This document shows, in pieces, positions 21,425 to 35,725 of a stretch of 64,000 bases of DNA (position 1 is the first letter of the stretch; every line of letters starts with the position of its first letter). The notes below the pieces were generated by a model that saw only the letters and a program-made list of their open reading frames with translations, did not search any database and was not told where the DNA came from. A program made the translations under genes and the position numbers. The stretch is from Taudactylus pleione (lineage: Eukaryota > Chordata > Amphibia > Anura > Myobatrachidae), in NCBI GenBank assembly GCA_031769625.1, contig JAUIMM010000698.1:1-64000 (forward strand), written 5' to 3'.

Positions 21425-24400
21425 TCTTAGAAGGTTAAGAGGCTGTGAGGTCTACTATCCTGTTAATAGAAGAGATTTGATAATCTTCGCACTACATAAT
21501 AGTTTAAGGTTATGACCTAATGGCAATGTGCAGGATATGGCGGTGGTACATGATGTCATTGGGGAAGTGGTCAAGTCCAGAAAGGACGCAAAAAATAAAA
21601 GAGATCAGGTGAAACAGAAATAATATAAAATGTTTTCTAACATACAGTATATACTCTTCTGTGCTGGACAAAATGAAGCAAACGACATATGGAAGGTTAC
21701 AGTCCCTTTAAATAGCAAATATTTAAGATGGTTTTCAAGGCATTTCTTAAAGAGGTTGGATACCCTGTCCAATTGCATTATTTAATGCAATCATCCTGCA
21801 GATTTGGAAGCAGTGGAGTGCACCTGCAGAATAGGTAGCCATTCTGAATGGATGAAAAATTGCATAATTGGTTCACAATAACTTAGGAGATGCCTAATTG
21901 AGTCTGCCAAGTCCCAGGCAATTGCTCAATGTCATGATCCTGTGCTGTTGACCCCATAAGAAGAAAATCCAAAGCATGGGGTCCTCCTGTCACATACTCC
22001 AAGCATATTCTGCAGGGGATGTGTGCCTCTTCCCTAGGAAAAAAAACAGCCAGAGGCATCACTAGGGTCTTTGGAGCCCAGGGCAAGTTAAAGAACTGCG
22101 TGCCGCCCCCCGCCCCGCCCCCCCATAGACACGAATAGTGAAGCATTTATGCGCACCCCTGGCGCGCAGCGAAAAATGGGTGTGGTCACTTACTGAAGGG
22201 GCATGGCCACTTAAAATGGGGCGTGCCAACATGGCACGCCACCCATTTCTTGTCACTCTGGGAACATTACTTTCTATTCCATATATACCTTACCGATACG
22301 GTGGTTTCTCACAATGTGGAACCTCTGAAGAAATATATCCTCCATGGGAAGACAGCGCCTGCAGTCGGCATTCACTATTCATGTAGGGCACATCGTCCAG
22401 AAGATGCCTGTTTGTGTGGGAATATTAACAAGGTCGGACTCATTCCCCCTGTGTATTTCCTGCCCCCTGCATCTCTTAGCCACACCATCTCCCCCTGCAT
22501 CGTCTCTCGGCACACCATAACCTCCCCAGACACACACATACTGACACAGACATACACACCTCTTTCACACAAATGCAGCCAGCCAAATAAATAAAACGGC
22601 TTGCTTATGCAGGCGCTTTTAGCACTAGAAGTGCCTGCATACCCATGGCTGAAAAAGCATGTTGAAGCTTGAAGAAATCACCCAGGACCTGCTGGGACCT
22701 GTAGTGCCACAGAAAAACACACATATAAACTAGATATGTGCACCAGACCATTTTTGCTAGATTTGGATTTGGCTCTGATTCGTCATCCGGCCTTGGATTT
22801 GAATTTGACAAAGCGCCATGACTGGTTTTGGATTTGAATTTAGATTTGGATTTTTTTACAAAAATTGACAAAGAAAGCTAAAATCACATAATTTGGGCAT
22901 TTTTTTGTTCCTAGAGTATTATTAAACTCAATAACATTAATTTCCAGTCATTTACAGTCAATTTAGACCACCTCACAGCTCACAATATTATTTTCACCAT
23001 TATTGGCCAAAGGCTGCAGTGAGCTGGCAGGTTACTAAGCGACAGAGTGGTGGCACAGACACCGCAGTTTAAAGCACATCTATGAAACATTGCCATTCAC
23101 TACTGAGTAACAGTACTTGTGTGTTATGGACACACAGAGGGCTAAGGCCCAATGAGTCACGGTGCATGTAAACACAGTGGGTTATGGCCCAAGGAATCAC
23201 AGTACTTGTATACACAGTGAGGTACAGCCCAAGGAGTCAAGGTGCTTGTATACACAGTGGGGAACACCACAAAAAAAGGTGTTTTTTTTACTTTTTAAAC
23301 TTTTAAATCTCTTCAATTTTTTTTTACTTTTAAACTTTGGTTTTTTTGCACACACAGCCACTTGTGAGTCTGGATACAGCCCCTTTAATCAGCAGAATAT
23401 AGCGCAGCATACATCAGCGAGCAGTGTGCCCCCTTACACAGTCACTTTGCCAGCACAGCCAACTATAAATGACCCCCAGAATGTACGTATATTTAGCACA
23501 GTGGGCCTAATCTATATAGTGGCTAAGCATAACAGGGATATATTGCATACTGATCAAGTTACATTAGGCTAAACTGAATATTTATCAATCCTGAAAGTCT
23601 ACTGTATAATGGGCAAAATCGGTCCTCCACTGTATATTCATCATTGCCAATTATATGCTATACTGGGAACAGAGACTATTGGGGAGATTCAAAAAGAAGC
23701 ACGTTTCCATCAGAATATTGCACGCTGATGTAATGCTGGTCATCCTGCAGGAAAACCTCGCTCGGCTGTGCTCGCACCTATAGGGGTGCAGAAACAACTA
23801 GCCTTGGCCTAGCTATTAACGTCATTTCAATTTATAAACATCCTAGCAGTATTTTCATATTAATTGTGTTTTTTATTTTCATTCAATCCCTTGCTTGTTT
23901 TCTACCCAAGTAGCAGTCTTGAGAAATAAAAAATGGACAGAATCAGCAGGTTAATGAAATGAGAAAGAGCTGATAGGAACTGATTGATTGAATGAGTGGA
24001 TGCAGTAAAAGAGAACTTTGGCGAATAAGGAGATGGCAAAGGGACAGATGTGTAATAATAATAAATGGCAGGTGTATCATGGGAAGCAGAGGTGATGGAG
24101 AATATAAACATATCACACATCAGTAGAGATTATTTTGTGCACTTCTCCTTTAAGGAATGTAGAACACGAGTGAGGTCATGCTGTGATGTCATAATGGTAA
24201 CTCTTTGCTGTTGCTCACTCTTAACCGCCCAGGACACTGACATAGCATTATCATTGCTGTCATTAACATACTCCAAATACATCTCTTGCACCCAGCCCAC
24301 TGAGGGAAATATATCCTCTTGAGGTAAGTATCTCATCAAAGACAAGGGCGTTTCACTTGGATGTGCCTGCAGACTTGGAGCTTGACTACCCTAAAATATG

Positions 24401-24998
24401 ACCTTGAGCTTGTTTATTTCTATAATTGGAGGTTCTAGCAGCACAGCACATCTATCGCAATGTAGTAGCCATTCGGGTAAAATCGGTGCTTCTCAAAAGG
24501 GGATGACCATCCTCTTCAGAAAATTGCGCAGCTTTGTGAGGAATTTAAATTGGGTAATGTCAGGAGATGTGGACAGGAACTATATTAATGACGTCAGCCA
24601 ATGTTATTTATTAATGTGGTAAACTGTATAGTGTATTTTAGTGTCAAATGTTCATACAGTATTTTAAATAAGTTTGGAAATATAACTCTGCATAGCCTCC
24701 TAGTGCCCAGAGGGACGGGCAATCCTTCAAGCCATGGGTCCCCAGAGGTTTCCTCCACAGGGGGTTTTTCCTCTCCTGAGTGCTGAAGGATGATTCTTTG
24801 TGAGTCATGAGGCTTCCACCATCTTGTTCCTTTTATAGGACAAGCTTGTAAGAGCCTCCAGCTAATCTTGGGCACTAATTTATTTACAACGCAGAGTAAA
24901 AATAAAGTGTTGTTTTCCTTGTGCTAAAAATTCATAATAAATATATTTTCAAATTGATTTTACTTGATGTGGTCTTTGTTTTTTTTCATAATGGAGTC
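21425..24998 (+). repeat. Macrosatellite copy 7 (family B, subgroup 5-7, 3574 bp)
   Basis: Near-twin of copy 6. It is 1 bp shorter because the T run after TCTTCAA near 23315 has nine T instead of ten. Private changes are a CpG transition at 22203 in the third GC box (GGGGCATGGCC) and GGCTGTGCTC near 23766. It shares CCTTTTATAGG near 24830 with copy 4, although the copies between them lack it, which fits gene conversion or recurrent mutation. Confidence 0.97.
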
Positions 24999-27900
24999 TC
25001 TTAGAAGGTTAAGAGGCTGTGAGGTCTACTATCCTGTTAATAGAAGAGATTTGATAATCTTCGCACTACATAATAGTTTAAGGTTATGACCTAATGGCAA
25101 TGTGCAGGATATGGCGGTGGTACATGATGTCATTGGGGAAGTGGTCAAGTCCAGAAAGGACGCAAAAAATAAAAGAGATCAGGTGAAACAGAAATAATAT
25201 AAAATGTTTTCTAACATACAGTATATACTCTTCTGTGCTGGACAAAATGAAGCAAACGACATATGGAAGGTTACAGTCCCTTTAAATAGCAAATATTTAA
25301 GATGGTTTTCAAGGCATTTCTTAAAGAGGTTGGATACCCTGTCCAATTGCATTATTTAATGCAATCATCCTGCAGATTTGGAAGCAGTGGAGTGCACCTG
25401 CAGAATAGGTAGCCATTCTGAATGGATGAAAAATTGCATAATTGGTTCACAATAACTTAGGAGATGCCTAATTGAGTCTGCCAAGTCCCAGGCAATTGCT
25501 CAATGTCATGATCCTGTGCTGTTGACCCCATAAGAAGAAAATCCAAAGCATGGGGTCCTCCTGTCACATAGTCCAAGCATATTCTGCAGGGGATGTGAGC
25601 CTCTTCCCTAGGAAAAAAAACAGCCAGAGGCATCACTAGGGTCTTTGGAGCCCAGGGCAAGTTAAAGAACTGCGTGCCACCCCCCGCCCCGCCCCCCCAT
25701 AGACACGAATAGTGAAGCATTTATGCGCACCCCTGGCGCGCAGCGAAAAATGGGTGTGGTCACTTACTGAAGGGGCGTGGCCACTTAAAATGGGGCGTGC
25801 CAACATGGCACGCCACCCATTTCTTGTCACTCTGGGAACATTACTTTCTATTCCATATATACCTTACCGATACGGTGGTTTCTCACAATGTGGAACCTCT
25901 GAAGAAATATATCCTCCATGGGAAGACAGCGCCTGCAGTCGGCATTCACTATTCATGTAGGGCACATCGTCCAGAAGATGCCTGTTTGTGTGGGAATATT
26001 AACAAGGTCGGACTCATTCCCCCTGTGTATTTCCTGCCCCCTGCATCTCTTAGCCACACCATCTCCCCCTGCATCGTCTCTCGGCACACCATAACCTCCC
26101 CAGACACACACATACTGACACAGACATACACACCTCTTTCACACAAATGCAGCCAGCCAAATAAATAAAACGGCTTGCTTATGCAGGCGCTTTTAGCACT
26201 AGAAGTGCCTGCATACCCATGGCTGAAAAAGCATGTTGAAGCTTGAAGAAATCACCCAGGACCTGCTGGGATCTGTAGTGCCACAGAAAAACACACATAT
26301 AAACTAGATATGTGCACCAGACCATTTTTGCTAGATTTGGATTTGGCTCTGATTCGTCATCCGGCCTTGGATTTGAATTTGTCAAAGCGCCATGACTGGT
26401 TTTGGATTTGAATTTAGATTTGGATTTTTTTACAAAAATTGACAAAGAAAGCTAAAATCACATAATTTGGGCATTTTTTTGTTCCTAGAGTATTATTAAA
26501 CTCAATAACATTAATTTCCAGTCATTTACAGTCAATTTAGACCACCTCACAGCTCACAATATTATTTTCACCATTATTGGCCAAAGGCTGCAGTGAGCTG
26601 GCAGGTTACTAAGCGACAGAGTGGTGGCACAGACACTGCAGTTTAAAGCACATCTATGAAACATTGCCATTCACTACTGAGTAACAGTACTTGTGTGTTA
26701 TGGACACACAGAGGGCTAAGGCCCAATGAGTCACGGTGCATGTAAACACAGTGGGTTATGGCCCAAGGAATCACAGTACTTGTATACACAGTGAGGTACA
26801 GCCCAAGGAGTCAAGGTGCTTGTATACACAGTGGGGAACACCACAAAAAAAAGTGTTTTTTTTACTTTTTAAACTTTTAAATCTCTTCAATTTTTTTTTT
26901 ACTTTTAAACTTTGTTTTTTTTGCACACACAGCCACTTGTGAGTCTGGATACAGCCCCTTTAATCAGCAGAATATAGCGCAGCATACATCAGCGAGCAGT
27001 GTGCCCCCTTACACAGTCACTTTGCCAGCACAGCCAACTCTAAATGACCCCCAGAGTGTACGTATATTTAGCACAGTGGGCCTAATCTATATAGTGGCTA
27101 AGCATAACAGGGATATATTGCATACTGATCAAGTTACATTAGGCTAAACTGAATATTTATCAATCCTGAAAGTCTACTATATAATGGGCAAAATCGGTCC
27201 TCCACTGTATATTCATCATTGCCAATTATATGCTATACTGGGAACAGAGACTATTGGGGAGATTCAAAAAGAAGCACGTTTCCATCAGAATATTGCACGC
27301 TGATGTAATGCTGGTCATCCTGCAGGAAAACCTCGCTCGGCTTTGCTCACACCTATAGGGGTGCAGAAACAACTAGCCTTGGCCTAGCTATTAACGTCAT
27401 TTCAATTTATAAACATCCTAGCAGTATTTTCATATTAATTGTGTTTTTTATTTTCATTCAATCCCTTGCTTGTTTTCTACCCAAGTAGCAGTCTTGAGAA
27501 ATAAAAAATGGACAGAATCAGCAGGTTAATGAAATGAGAAAGAGCTGATAGGAACTGATTGATTGAATGAGTGGATGCAGTAAAAGAGAACTTTGGCGAA
27601 TAAGGAGATGGCAAAGGGACAGATGTGTAATAATAATAAATGGCAGGTGTATCATGGGAAGCAGAGGTGATGGAGAATATAAACATATCACACATCAGTA
27701 GAGATTATTTTGTGCACTTCTCCTTTAAGGAATGTAGAACACGAGTGAGGTCATGCTGTGATGTCATAATGGTAACTCTTTGCTGTTGCTCACTCTTAAC
27801 CGCCCAGGACACTGACATAGCATTATCATTGCTGTCATTAACATACTCCAAATACATCTCTTGCACCCAGCCCACTGAGGGAAATATATCCTCTTGAGGT

Positions 27901-28573
27901 AAGTATCTCATCAAAGACAAGGGCGTTTCACTTGGATGTGCCTGCAGACTTGGAGCTTGACTACCCTAAAATATGACCTTGAGCTTGTTTATTTCTATAA
28001 TTGGAGGTTCTAGCAGCACAGCACATCTATCGCAATGTAGTAGCCATTCGGGTAAAATCGGTGCTTCTCAAAAGGGGATGACCATCCTCTTCAGAAAATT
28101 GCGCAGCTTTGTGAGGAATTTAAATTGGGTAATGTCAGGAGATGTGGACAGGAACTATATTAATGACGTCAGCCAATGTTATTTATTAATGTGGTAAACT
28201 GTATAGTGTATTTTAGTGTCAAATGTTCATACAGTATTTTAAATAAGTTTGGAAATATAACTCTGCATAGCCTCCTAGTGCCCAGAGGGACGGGCAATCC
28301 TTCAAGCCATGGGTCCCCAGAGGTTTCCTCCACAGGGGGTTTTTCCTCTCCTGAGTGCTGAAGGATGATTCTTTGTGAGTCATGAGGCTTCCACCATCTT
28401 GTTCCTCTTATAGGACAAGCTTGTAAGAGCCTCCAGCTAATCTTGGGCACTAATTTATTTACAACGCAGAGTAAAAATAAAGTGTTGTTTTCCTTGTGCT
28501 AAAAATTCATAATAAATATATTTTCAAATTGATTTTACTTGATGTGGTCTTTGTTTTTTTTCATAATGGAGTC
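24999..28573 (+). repeat. Macrosatellite copy 8 (family B, 3575 bp)
   Basis: Mosaic of subgroups. It keeps the seven-T run and AAACTC of copies 5-7 near 26475-26500, but has AACTCTAAATG and CCCAGAGTG like copies 9-18. At the ACATA(C/G)TCC site it has G, like 10 and 12-18. It is the only B copy with GTGCCACCCC at the start of the C-tract (25680), an A-like state. Private changes: GATGTGAGCC near 25598, GGGATCTG near 26271, TTTGTCAAAG near 26380, a CpG transition at 26637, and CTACTATATAATG near 27179. Confidence 0.97.
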
Positions 28574-31500
28574 TCTTAGAAGGTTAAGAGGCTGTGAGGT
28601 CTACTATCCTGTTAATAGAAGAGATTTGATAATCTTCGCACTACATAATAGTTTAAGGTTATGACCTAATGGCAATGTGCAGGATATGGGGGTGGTACAT
28701 GATGTCATTGGGGAAGTGGTCAAGTCCAGAAAGGACGCAAAAAATAAAAGAGATCAGGTGAAACAGAAATAATATAAAATGTTTTCTAACATACAGTATA
28801 TACTCTTCTGTGCTGGACAAAATGAAGCAAACGACATATGGAAGGTTACAGTCCCTTTAAATAGCAAATATTTAAGATGGTTTTCAAGGCATTTCTTAAA
28901 GAGGTTGGATACCCTGTCCAATTGCATTATTTAATGCAATCATCCTGCAGATTTGGAAGCAGTGGAGTGCACCTGCAGAATAGGTAGCCATTCTGAATGG
29001 ATGAAAAATTGCAGAATTGGTTCACAATAACTTAGGAGATGCCTAATTGAGTCTGCCAAGTCCCAGGCAATTGCTCAATGTCATGATCCTGTGCTGTTGA
29101 CCCCATAAGAAGAAAATCCAAAGCATGGGGTCCTCCTGTCACATACTCCAAGCATATTCTGCAGGGGATGTGTGCCTCTTCCCTAGGAAAAAAAACAGCC
29201 AGAGGCATCACTAGGGTCTTTGGAGCCCAGGGCAAGTTAAAGAACTGCGTGCCGCCCCCCGCCCCGCCCCCCCATAGACACGAATAGTGAAGCATTTATG
29301 CGCACCCCTGGCGCGCAGTGAAAAATGGGTGTGGTCACTTACTGAAGGGGCGTGGCCACTTAAAATGGGGCGTGCCAACATGGCACGCCACCCATTTCTT
29401 GTCACTCTGGGAACATTACTTTCTATTCCATATATACCTTACCGATACGGTGGTTTCTCACAATGTGGAACCTCTGAAGAAATATATCCTCCATGGGAAG
29501 ACAGCGCCTGCAGTCGGCATTCACTATTCATGTAGGGCACATCGTCCAGAAGATGCCTGTTTGTGTGGGAATATTAACAAGGTCGGACTCATTCCCCCTG
29601 TGTATTTCCTGCCCCCTGCATCTCTTAGCCACACCATCTCCCCCTGCATCGTCTCTCGGCACACCATAACCTCCCCAGACACACACATACTGACACAGAC
29701 ATACACACCTCTTTCACACAAATGCAGCCAGCCAAATAAATAAAACGGCTTGCTTATGCAGGCGCTTTTAGCACTAGAAGTGCCTGCATACCCATGGCTG
29801 AAAAAGCATGTTGAAGCTTGAAGAAATCACCCAGGACCTGCTGGGACCTGTAGTGCCACAGAAAAACACACATATAAACTAGATATGTGCACCAGACCAT
29901 TTTTGCAAGATTTGGATTTGGCTCTGATTCGTCATCCGGCCTTGGATTTGAATTTGACAAAGCGCCATGACTGGTTTTGGATTTGAATTTAGATTTGGAT
30001 TTTTTTACAAAAATTGACAAAGAAAGCTAAAATCACATAATTTGGGCATTTTTTTTGTTCCTAGAGTATTATTAACCTCAATAACATTAATTTCCAGTCA
30101 TTTACAGTCAATTTAGACCACCTCACAGCTCACAATATTATTTTCACCATTATTGGCCAAAGGCTGCAGTGAGCTGGCAGGTTACTAAGCGACAGAGTGG
30201 TGGCACAGACACCGCAGTTTAAAGCACATCTATGAAACATTGCCATTCACTACTGAGTAACAGTACTTGTGTGTTATGGACACACAGAGGGCTAAGGCCC
30301 AATGAGTCACGGTGCATGTAAACACAGTGGGTTATGGCCCAAGGAATCACAGTACTTGTATACACAGTGAGGTACAGCCCAAGGAGTCAAGGTGCTTGTA
30401 TACACAGTGGGGAACACCACAAAAAAAAGTGTTTTTTTTACTTTTTAAACTTTTAAATCTCTTCAATTTTTTTTTTACTTTTAAACTTTGTTTTTTTTGC
30501 ACACACAGCCACTTGTGAGTCTGGATACAGCCCCTTTAATCAGCAGAATATAGCGCAGCATACATCAGCGAGCAGTGTGCCCCCTTACACAGTCACTTTG
30601 CCAGCACAGCCAACTCTAAATGACCCCCAGAGTGTACGTATATTTAGCACAGTGGGCCTAATCTATATAGTGGCTAAGCATAACAGGGATATATTGCATA
30701 CTGATCAAGTTACATTAGGCTAAACTGAATATTTATCAATCCTGAAAGTCTACTGTATAATGGGCAAAATCGGTCCTCCACTGTATATTCATCATTGCCA
30801 ATTATATGCTATACTGGGAACAGAGACTATTGGGGAGATTCAAAAAGAAGCACGTTTCCATCAGAATATTGCACGCTGATGTAATGCTGGTCATCCTGCA
30901 GGAAAACCTCGCTCGGCTTTGCTCACACCTATAGGGGTGCAGAAATAACTAGCCTTGGCCTAGCTATTAACGTCATTTCAATTTATAAACATCCTAGCAG
31001 TATTTTCATATTAATTGTGTTTTTTATTTTCATTCAATCCCTTGCTTGTTTTCTACCCAAGTAGCAGTCTTGAGAAATAAAAAATGGACAGAATCAGCAG
31101 GTTAATGAAATGAGAAAGAGCTGATAGGAACTGATTGATTGAATGAGTGGATGCAGTAAAAGAGAACTTTGGCGAATAAGGAGATGGCAAAGGGACAGAT
31201 GTGTAATAATAATAAATGGCAGGTGTATCATGGGAAGCAGAGGTGATGGAGAATATAAACATATCACACATCAGTAGAGATTATTTTGTGCACTTCTCCT
31301 TTAAGGAATGTAGAACACGAGTGAGGTCATGCTGTGATGTCATAATGGTAACTCTTTGCTGTTGCTCACTCTTAACCGCCCAGGACACTGACATAGCATT
31401 ATCATTGCTGTCATTAACATACTCCAAATACATCTCTTGCACCCAGCCCACTGAGGGAAATATATCCTCTTGAGGTAAGTATCTCATCAAAGACAAGGGC

Positions 31501-32149
31501 GTTTCACTTGGATGTGCCTGCAGACTTGGAGCTTGACTACCCTAAAATATGACCTTGAGCTTGTTTATTTCTATAATTGGAGGTTCTAGCAGCACAGCAC
31601 ATCTATCGCAATGTAGTAGCCATTCGGGTAAAATCGGTGCTTCTCAAAAGGGGATGACCATCCTCTTCAGAAAATTGCGCAGCTTTGTGAGGAATTTAAA
31701 TTGGGTAATGTCAGGAGATGTGGACAGGAACTATATTAATGACGTCAGCCAATGTTATTTATTAATGTGGTAAACTGTATAGTGTATTTTAGTGTCAAAT
31801 GTTCATACAGTATTTTAAATAAGTTTGGAAATATAACTCTGCATAGCCTCCTAGTGCCCAGAGGGACGGGCAATCCTTCAAGCCATGGGTCCCCAGAGGT
31901 TTCCTCCACAGGGGGTTTTTCCTCTCCTGAGTGCTGAAGGATGATTCTTTGTGAGTCATGAGGCTTCCACCATCTTGTTCCTCTTATAGGACAAGCTTGT
32001 AAGAGCCTCCAGCTAATCTTGGGCACTAATTTATTTACAACGCAGAGTAAAAATAAAGTGTTGTTTTCCTTGTGCTAAAAATTCATAATAAATATATTTT
32101 CAAATTGATTTTACTTGATGTGGTCTTTGTTTTTTTTCATAATGGAGTC
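28574..32149 (+). repeat. Macrosatellite copy 9 (family B, 3576 bp)
   Basis: Family B with an A-like T at 30946 (GAAATAACT) flanked by B alleles, including TAACGTCA just downstream. It shares GCAGAATTGG at 29014 and the ACATACTCC allele with copy 11 but not copy 10, part of an alternating pattern. It shares GCAAGATTT near 29905 with copy 3. Private changes are ATGGGGGTGG near 28689 and a CpG transition at 29319. From here on the T run near 30050 is back to eight with AACCTC. Confidence 0.97.
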
Positions 32150-35100
32150 TCTTAGAAGGTTAAGAGGCTGTGAGGTCTACTATCCTGTTAATAGAAGAGA
32201 TTTGATAATCTTCGCACTACATAATAGTTTAAGGTTATGACCTAATGGCAATGTGCAGGATATGGCGGTGGTACATGATGTCATTGGGGAAGTGGTCAAG
32301 TCCAGAAAGGACGCAAAAAATAAAAGAGATCAGGTGAAACAGAAATAATATAAAATGTTTTCTAACATACAGTATATACTCTTCTGTGCTGGACAAAATG
32401 AAGCAAACGACATATGGAAGGTTACAGTCCCTTTAAATAGCAAATATTTAAGATGGTTTTCAAGGCATTTCTTAAAGAGGTTGGATACCCTGTCCAATTG
32501 CATTATTTAATGCAATCATCCTGCAGATTTGGAAGCAGTGGAGTGCACCTGCAGAATAGGTAGCCATTCTGAATGGATGAAAAATTGCATAATTGGTTCA
32601 CAATAACTTAGGAGATGCCTAATTGAGTCTGCCAAGTCCCAGGCAATTGCTCAATGTCATGATCCTGTGCTGTTGACCCCATAAGAAGAAAATCCAAAGC
32701 ATGGGGTCCTCCTGTCACATAGTCCAAGCATATTCTGCAGGGGATGTGTGCCTCTTCCCTAGGAAAAAAAACAGCCAGAGGCATCACTAGGGTCTTTGGA
32801 GCCCAGGGCAAGTTAAAGAACTGCGTGCCGCCCTCCGCCCCGCCCACCCATAGACACGAATAGTGAAGCATTTATGCGCGCCCCTGGCGTGCAGCGAAAA
32901 ATGGGTGTGGTCACTTACTGAAGGGGCGTGGCCACTTAAAATGGGGCGTGCCAACATGGCACGCCACCCATTTCTTGTCACTCTGGGAACATTACTTTCT
33001 ATTCCATATATACCTTACCGATACGGTGGTTTCTCACAATGTGGAACCTCTGAAGAAATATATCCTCCATGGGAAGACAGCGCCTGCAGTCGGCATTCAC
33101 TATTCATGTAGGGCACATCGTCCAGAAGATGCCTGTTTGTGTGGGAATATTAACAAGGTCGGACTCATTCCCCCTGTGTATTTCCTGCCCCCTGCATCTC
33201 TTAGCCACACCATCTCCCCCTGCATCGTCTCTCGGCACACCATAACCTCCCCAGACACACACATACTGACACAGACATACACACCTCTTTCACACAAATG
33301 CAGCCAGCCAAATAAATAAAACGGCTTGCTTATGCAGGCGCTTTTAGCACTAGAAGTGCCTGCATACCCATGGCTGAAAAAGCATGTTGAAGCTTGAAGA
33401 AATCACCCAGGACCTGCTGGGACCTGTAGTGCCACAGAAAAACACACATATAAACTAGATATGTGCACCAGACCATTTTTGCTAGATTTGGATTTGGCTC
33501 TGATTCGTCATCCGGCCTTGGATTTGAATTTGACAAAGCGCCATGACTGGTTTTGGATTTGAATTTAGATTTGGATTTTTTTACAAAAATTGACAAAGAA
33601 AGCTAAAATCACATAATTTGGGCATTTTTTTTGTTCCTAGAGTATTATTAACCTCAATAACATTAATTTCCAGTCATTTACAGTCAATTTAGACCACCTC
33701 ACAGCTCACAATATTATTTTCACCATTATTGGCCAAAGGCTGCAGTGAGCTGGCAGGTTACTAAGCGACAGAGTGGTGGCACAGACACCGCAGTTTAAAG
33801 CACATCTATGAAACATTGCCATTCACTACTGAGTAACAGTACTTGTGTGTTATGGACACACAGAGGGCTAAGGCCCAATGAGTCACGGTGCATGTAAACA
33901 CAGTGGGTTATGGCCCAAGGAATCACAGTACTTGTATACACAGTGAGGTACAGCCCAAGGAGTCAAGGTGCTTGTATACACAGTGGGGAACACCACAAAA
34001 AAAAGTGTTTTTTTTACTTTTTAAACTTTTAAATCTCTTCAATTTTTTTTTTACTTTTAAACTTTGTTTTTTTTGCACACACAGCCACTTGTGAGTCTGG
34101 ATACAGCCCCTTTAATCAGCAGAATATAGCGCAGCATACATCAGCGAGCAGTGTGCCCCCTTACACAGTCACTTTGCCAGCACAGCCAACTCTAAATGAC
34201 CCCCAGAGTGTACGTATATTTAGCACAGTGGGCCTAATCTATATAGTGGCTAAGCATAACAGGGATATATTGCATACTGATCAAGTTACATTAGGCTAAA
34301 CTGAATATTTATCAATCCTGAAAGTCTACTGTATAATGGGCAAAATCGGTCCTCCACTGTATATTCATCATTGCCAATTATATGCTATACTGGGAACAGA
34401 GACTATTGGGGAGATTCAAAAAGAAGCACGTTTCCATCAGAATATTGCACGCTGATGTAATGCTGGTCATCCTGCAGGAAAACCTCGCTCGGCTTTGCTC
34501 ACACCTATAGGGGTGCAGAAACAACTAGCCTTGGCCTAGCTATTAACGTCATTTCAATTTATAAACATCCTAGCAGTATTTTCATATTAATTGTGTTTTT
34601 TATTTTCATTCAATCCCTTGCTTGTTTTCTACCCAAGTAGCAGTCTTGAGAAATAAAAAATGGACAGAATCAGCAGGTTAATGAAATGAGAAAGAGCTGA
34701 TAGGAACTGATTGATTGAATGAGTGGATGCAGTAAAAGAGAACTTTGGCGAATAAGGAGATGGCAAAGGGACAGATGTGTAATAATAATAAATGGCAGGT
34801 GTATCATGGGAAGCAGAGGTGATGGAGAATATAAACATATCACACATCAGTAGAGATTATTTTGTGCACTTCTCCTTTAAGGAATGTAGAACACGAGTGA
34901 GGTCATGCTGTGATGTCATAATGGTAACTCTTTGCTGTTGCTCACTCTTAACCGCCCAGGACACTGACATAGCATTATCATTGCTGTCATTAACATACTC
35001 CAAATACATCTCTTGCACCCAGCCCACTGAGGGAAATATATCCTCTTGAGGTAAGTATCTCATCAAAGACAAGGGCGTTTCACTTGGATGTGCCTGCAGA

Positions 35101-35725
35101 CTTGGAGCTTGACTACCCTAAAATATGACCTTGAGCTTGTTTATTTCTATAATTGGAGGTTCTAGCAGCACAGCACATCTATCGCAATGTAGTAGCCATT
35201 CGGGTAAAATCGGTGCTTCTCAAAAGGGGATGACCATCCTCTTCAGAAAATTGCGCAGCTTTGTGAGGAATTTAAATTGGGTAATGTCAGGAGATGTGGA
35301 CAGGAACTATATTAATGACGTCAGCCAATGTTATTTATTAATGTGGTAAACTGTATAGTGTATTTTAGTGTCAAATGTTCATACAGTATTTTAAATAAGT
35401 TTGGAAATATAACTCTGCATAGCCTCCTAGTGCCCAGAGGGACGGGCAATCCTTCAAGCCATGGGTCCCCAGAGGTTTCCTCCACAGGGGGTTTTTCCTC
35501 TCCTGAGTGCTGAAGGATGATTCTTTGTGAGTCATGAGGCTTCCACCATCTTGTTCCTCTTATAGGACAAGCTTGTAAGAGCCTCCAGCTAATCTTGGGC
35601 ACTAATTTATTTACAACGCAGAGTAAAAATAAAGTGTTGTTTTCCTTGTGCTAAAAATTCATAATAAATATATTTTCAAATTGATTTTACTTGATGTGGT
35701 CTTTGTTTTTTTTCATAATGGAGTC
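32150..35725 (+). repeat. Macrosatellite copy 10 (family B, 3576 bp)
   Basis: First copy with the CCCTCCGCCCCGCCCACCC form of the C-tract (from 32832), which persists in 11-17. It still has TTCACTATTC near 33101 as in 5-9, GAGTAACAG and TCTTCAATTT as in 1-9, and the ACATAGTCC allele as in copy 8. It therefore bridges subgroups 8-9 and 11-18. GGCGTGCAG near 32887 is a CpG-type change relative to its neighbours. Confidence 0.97.
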
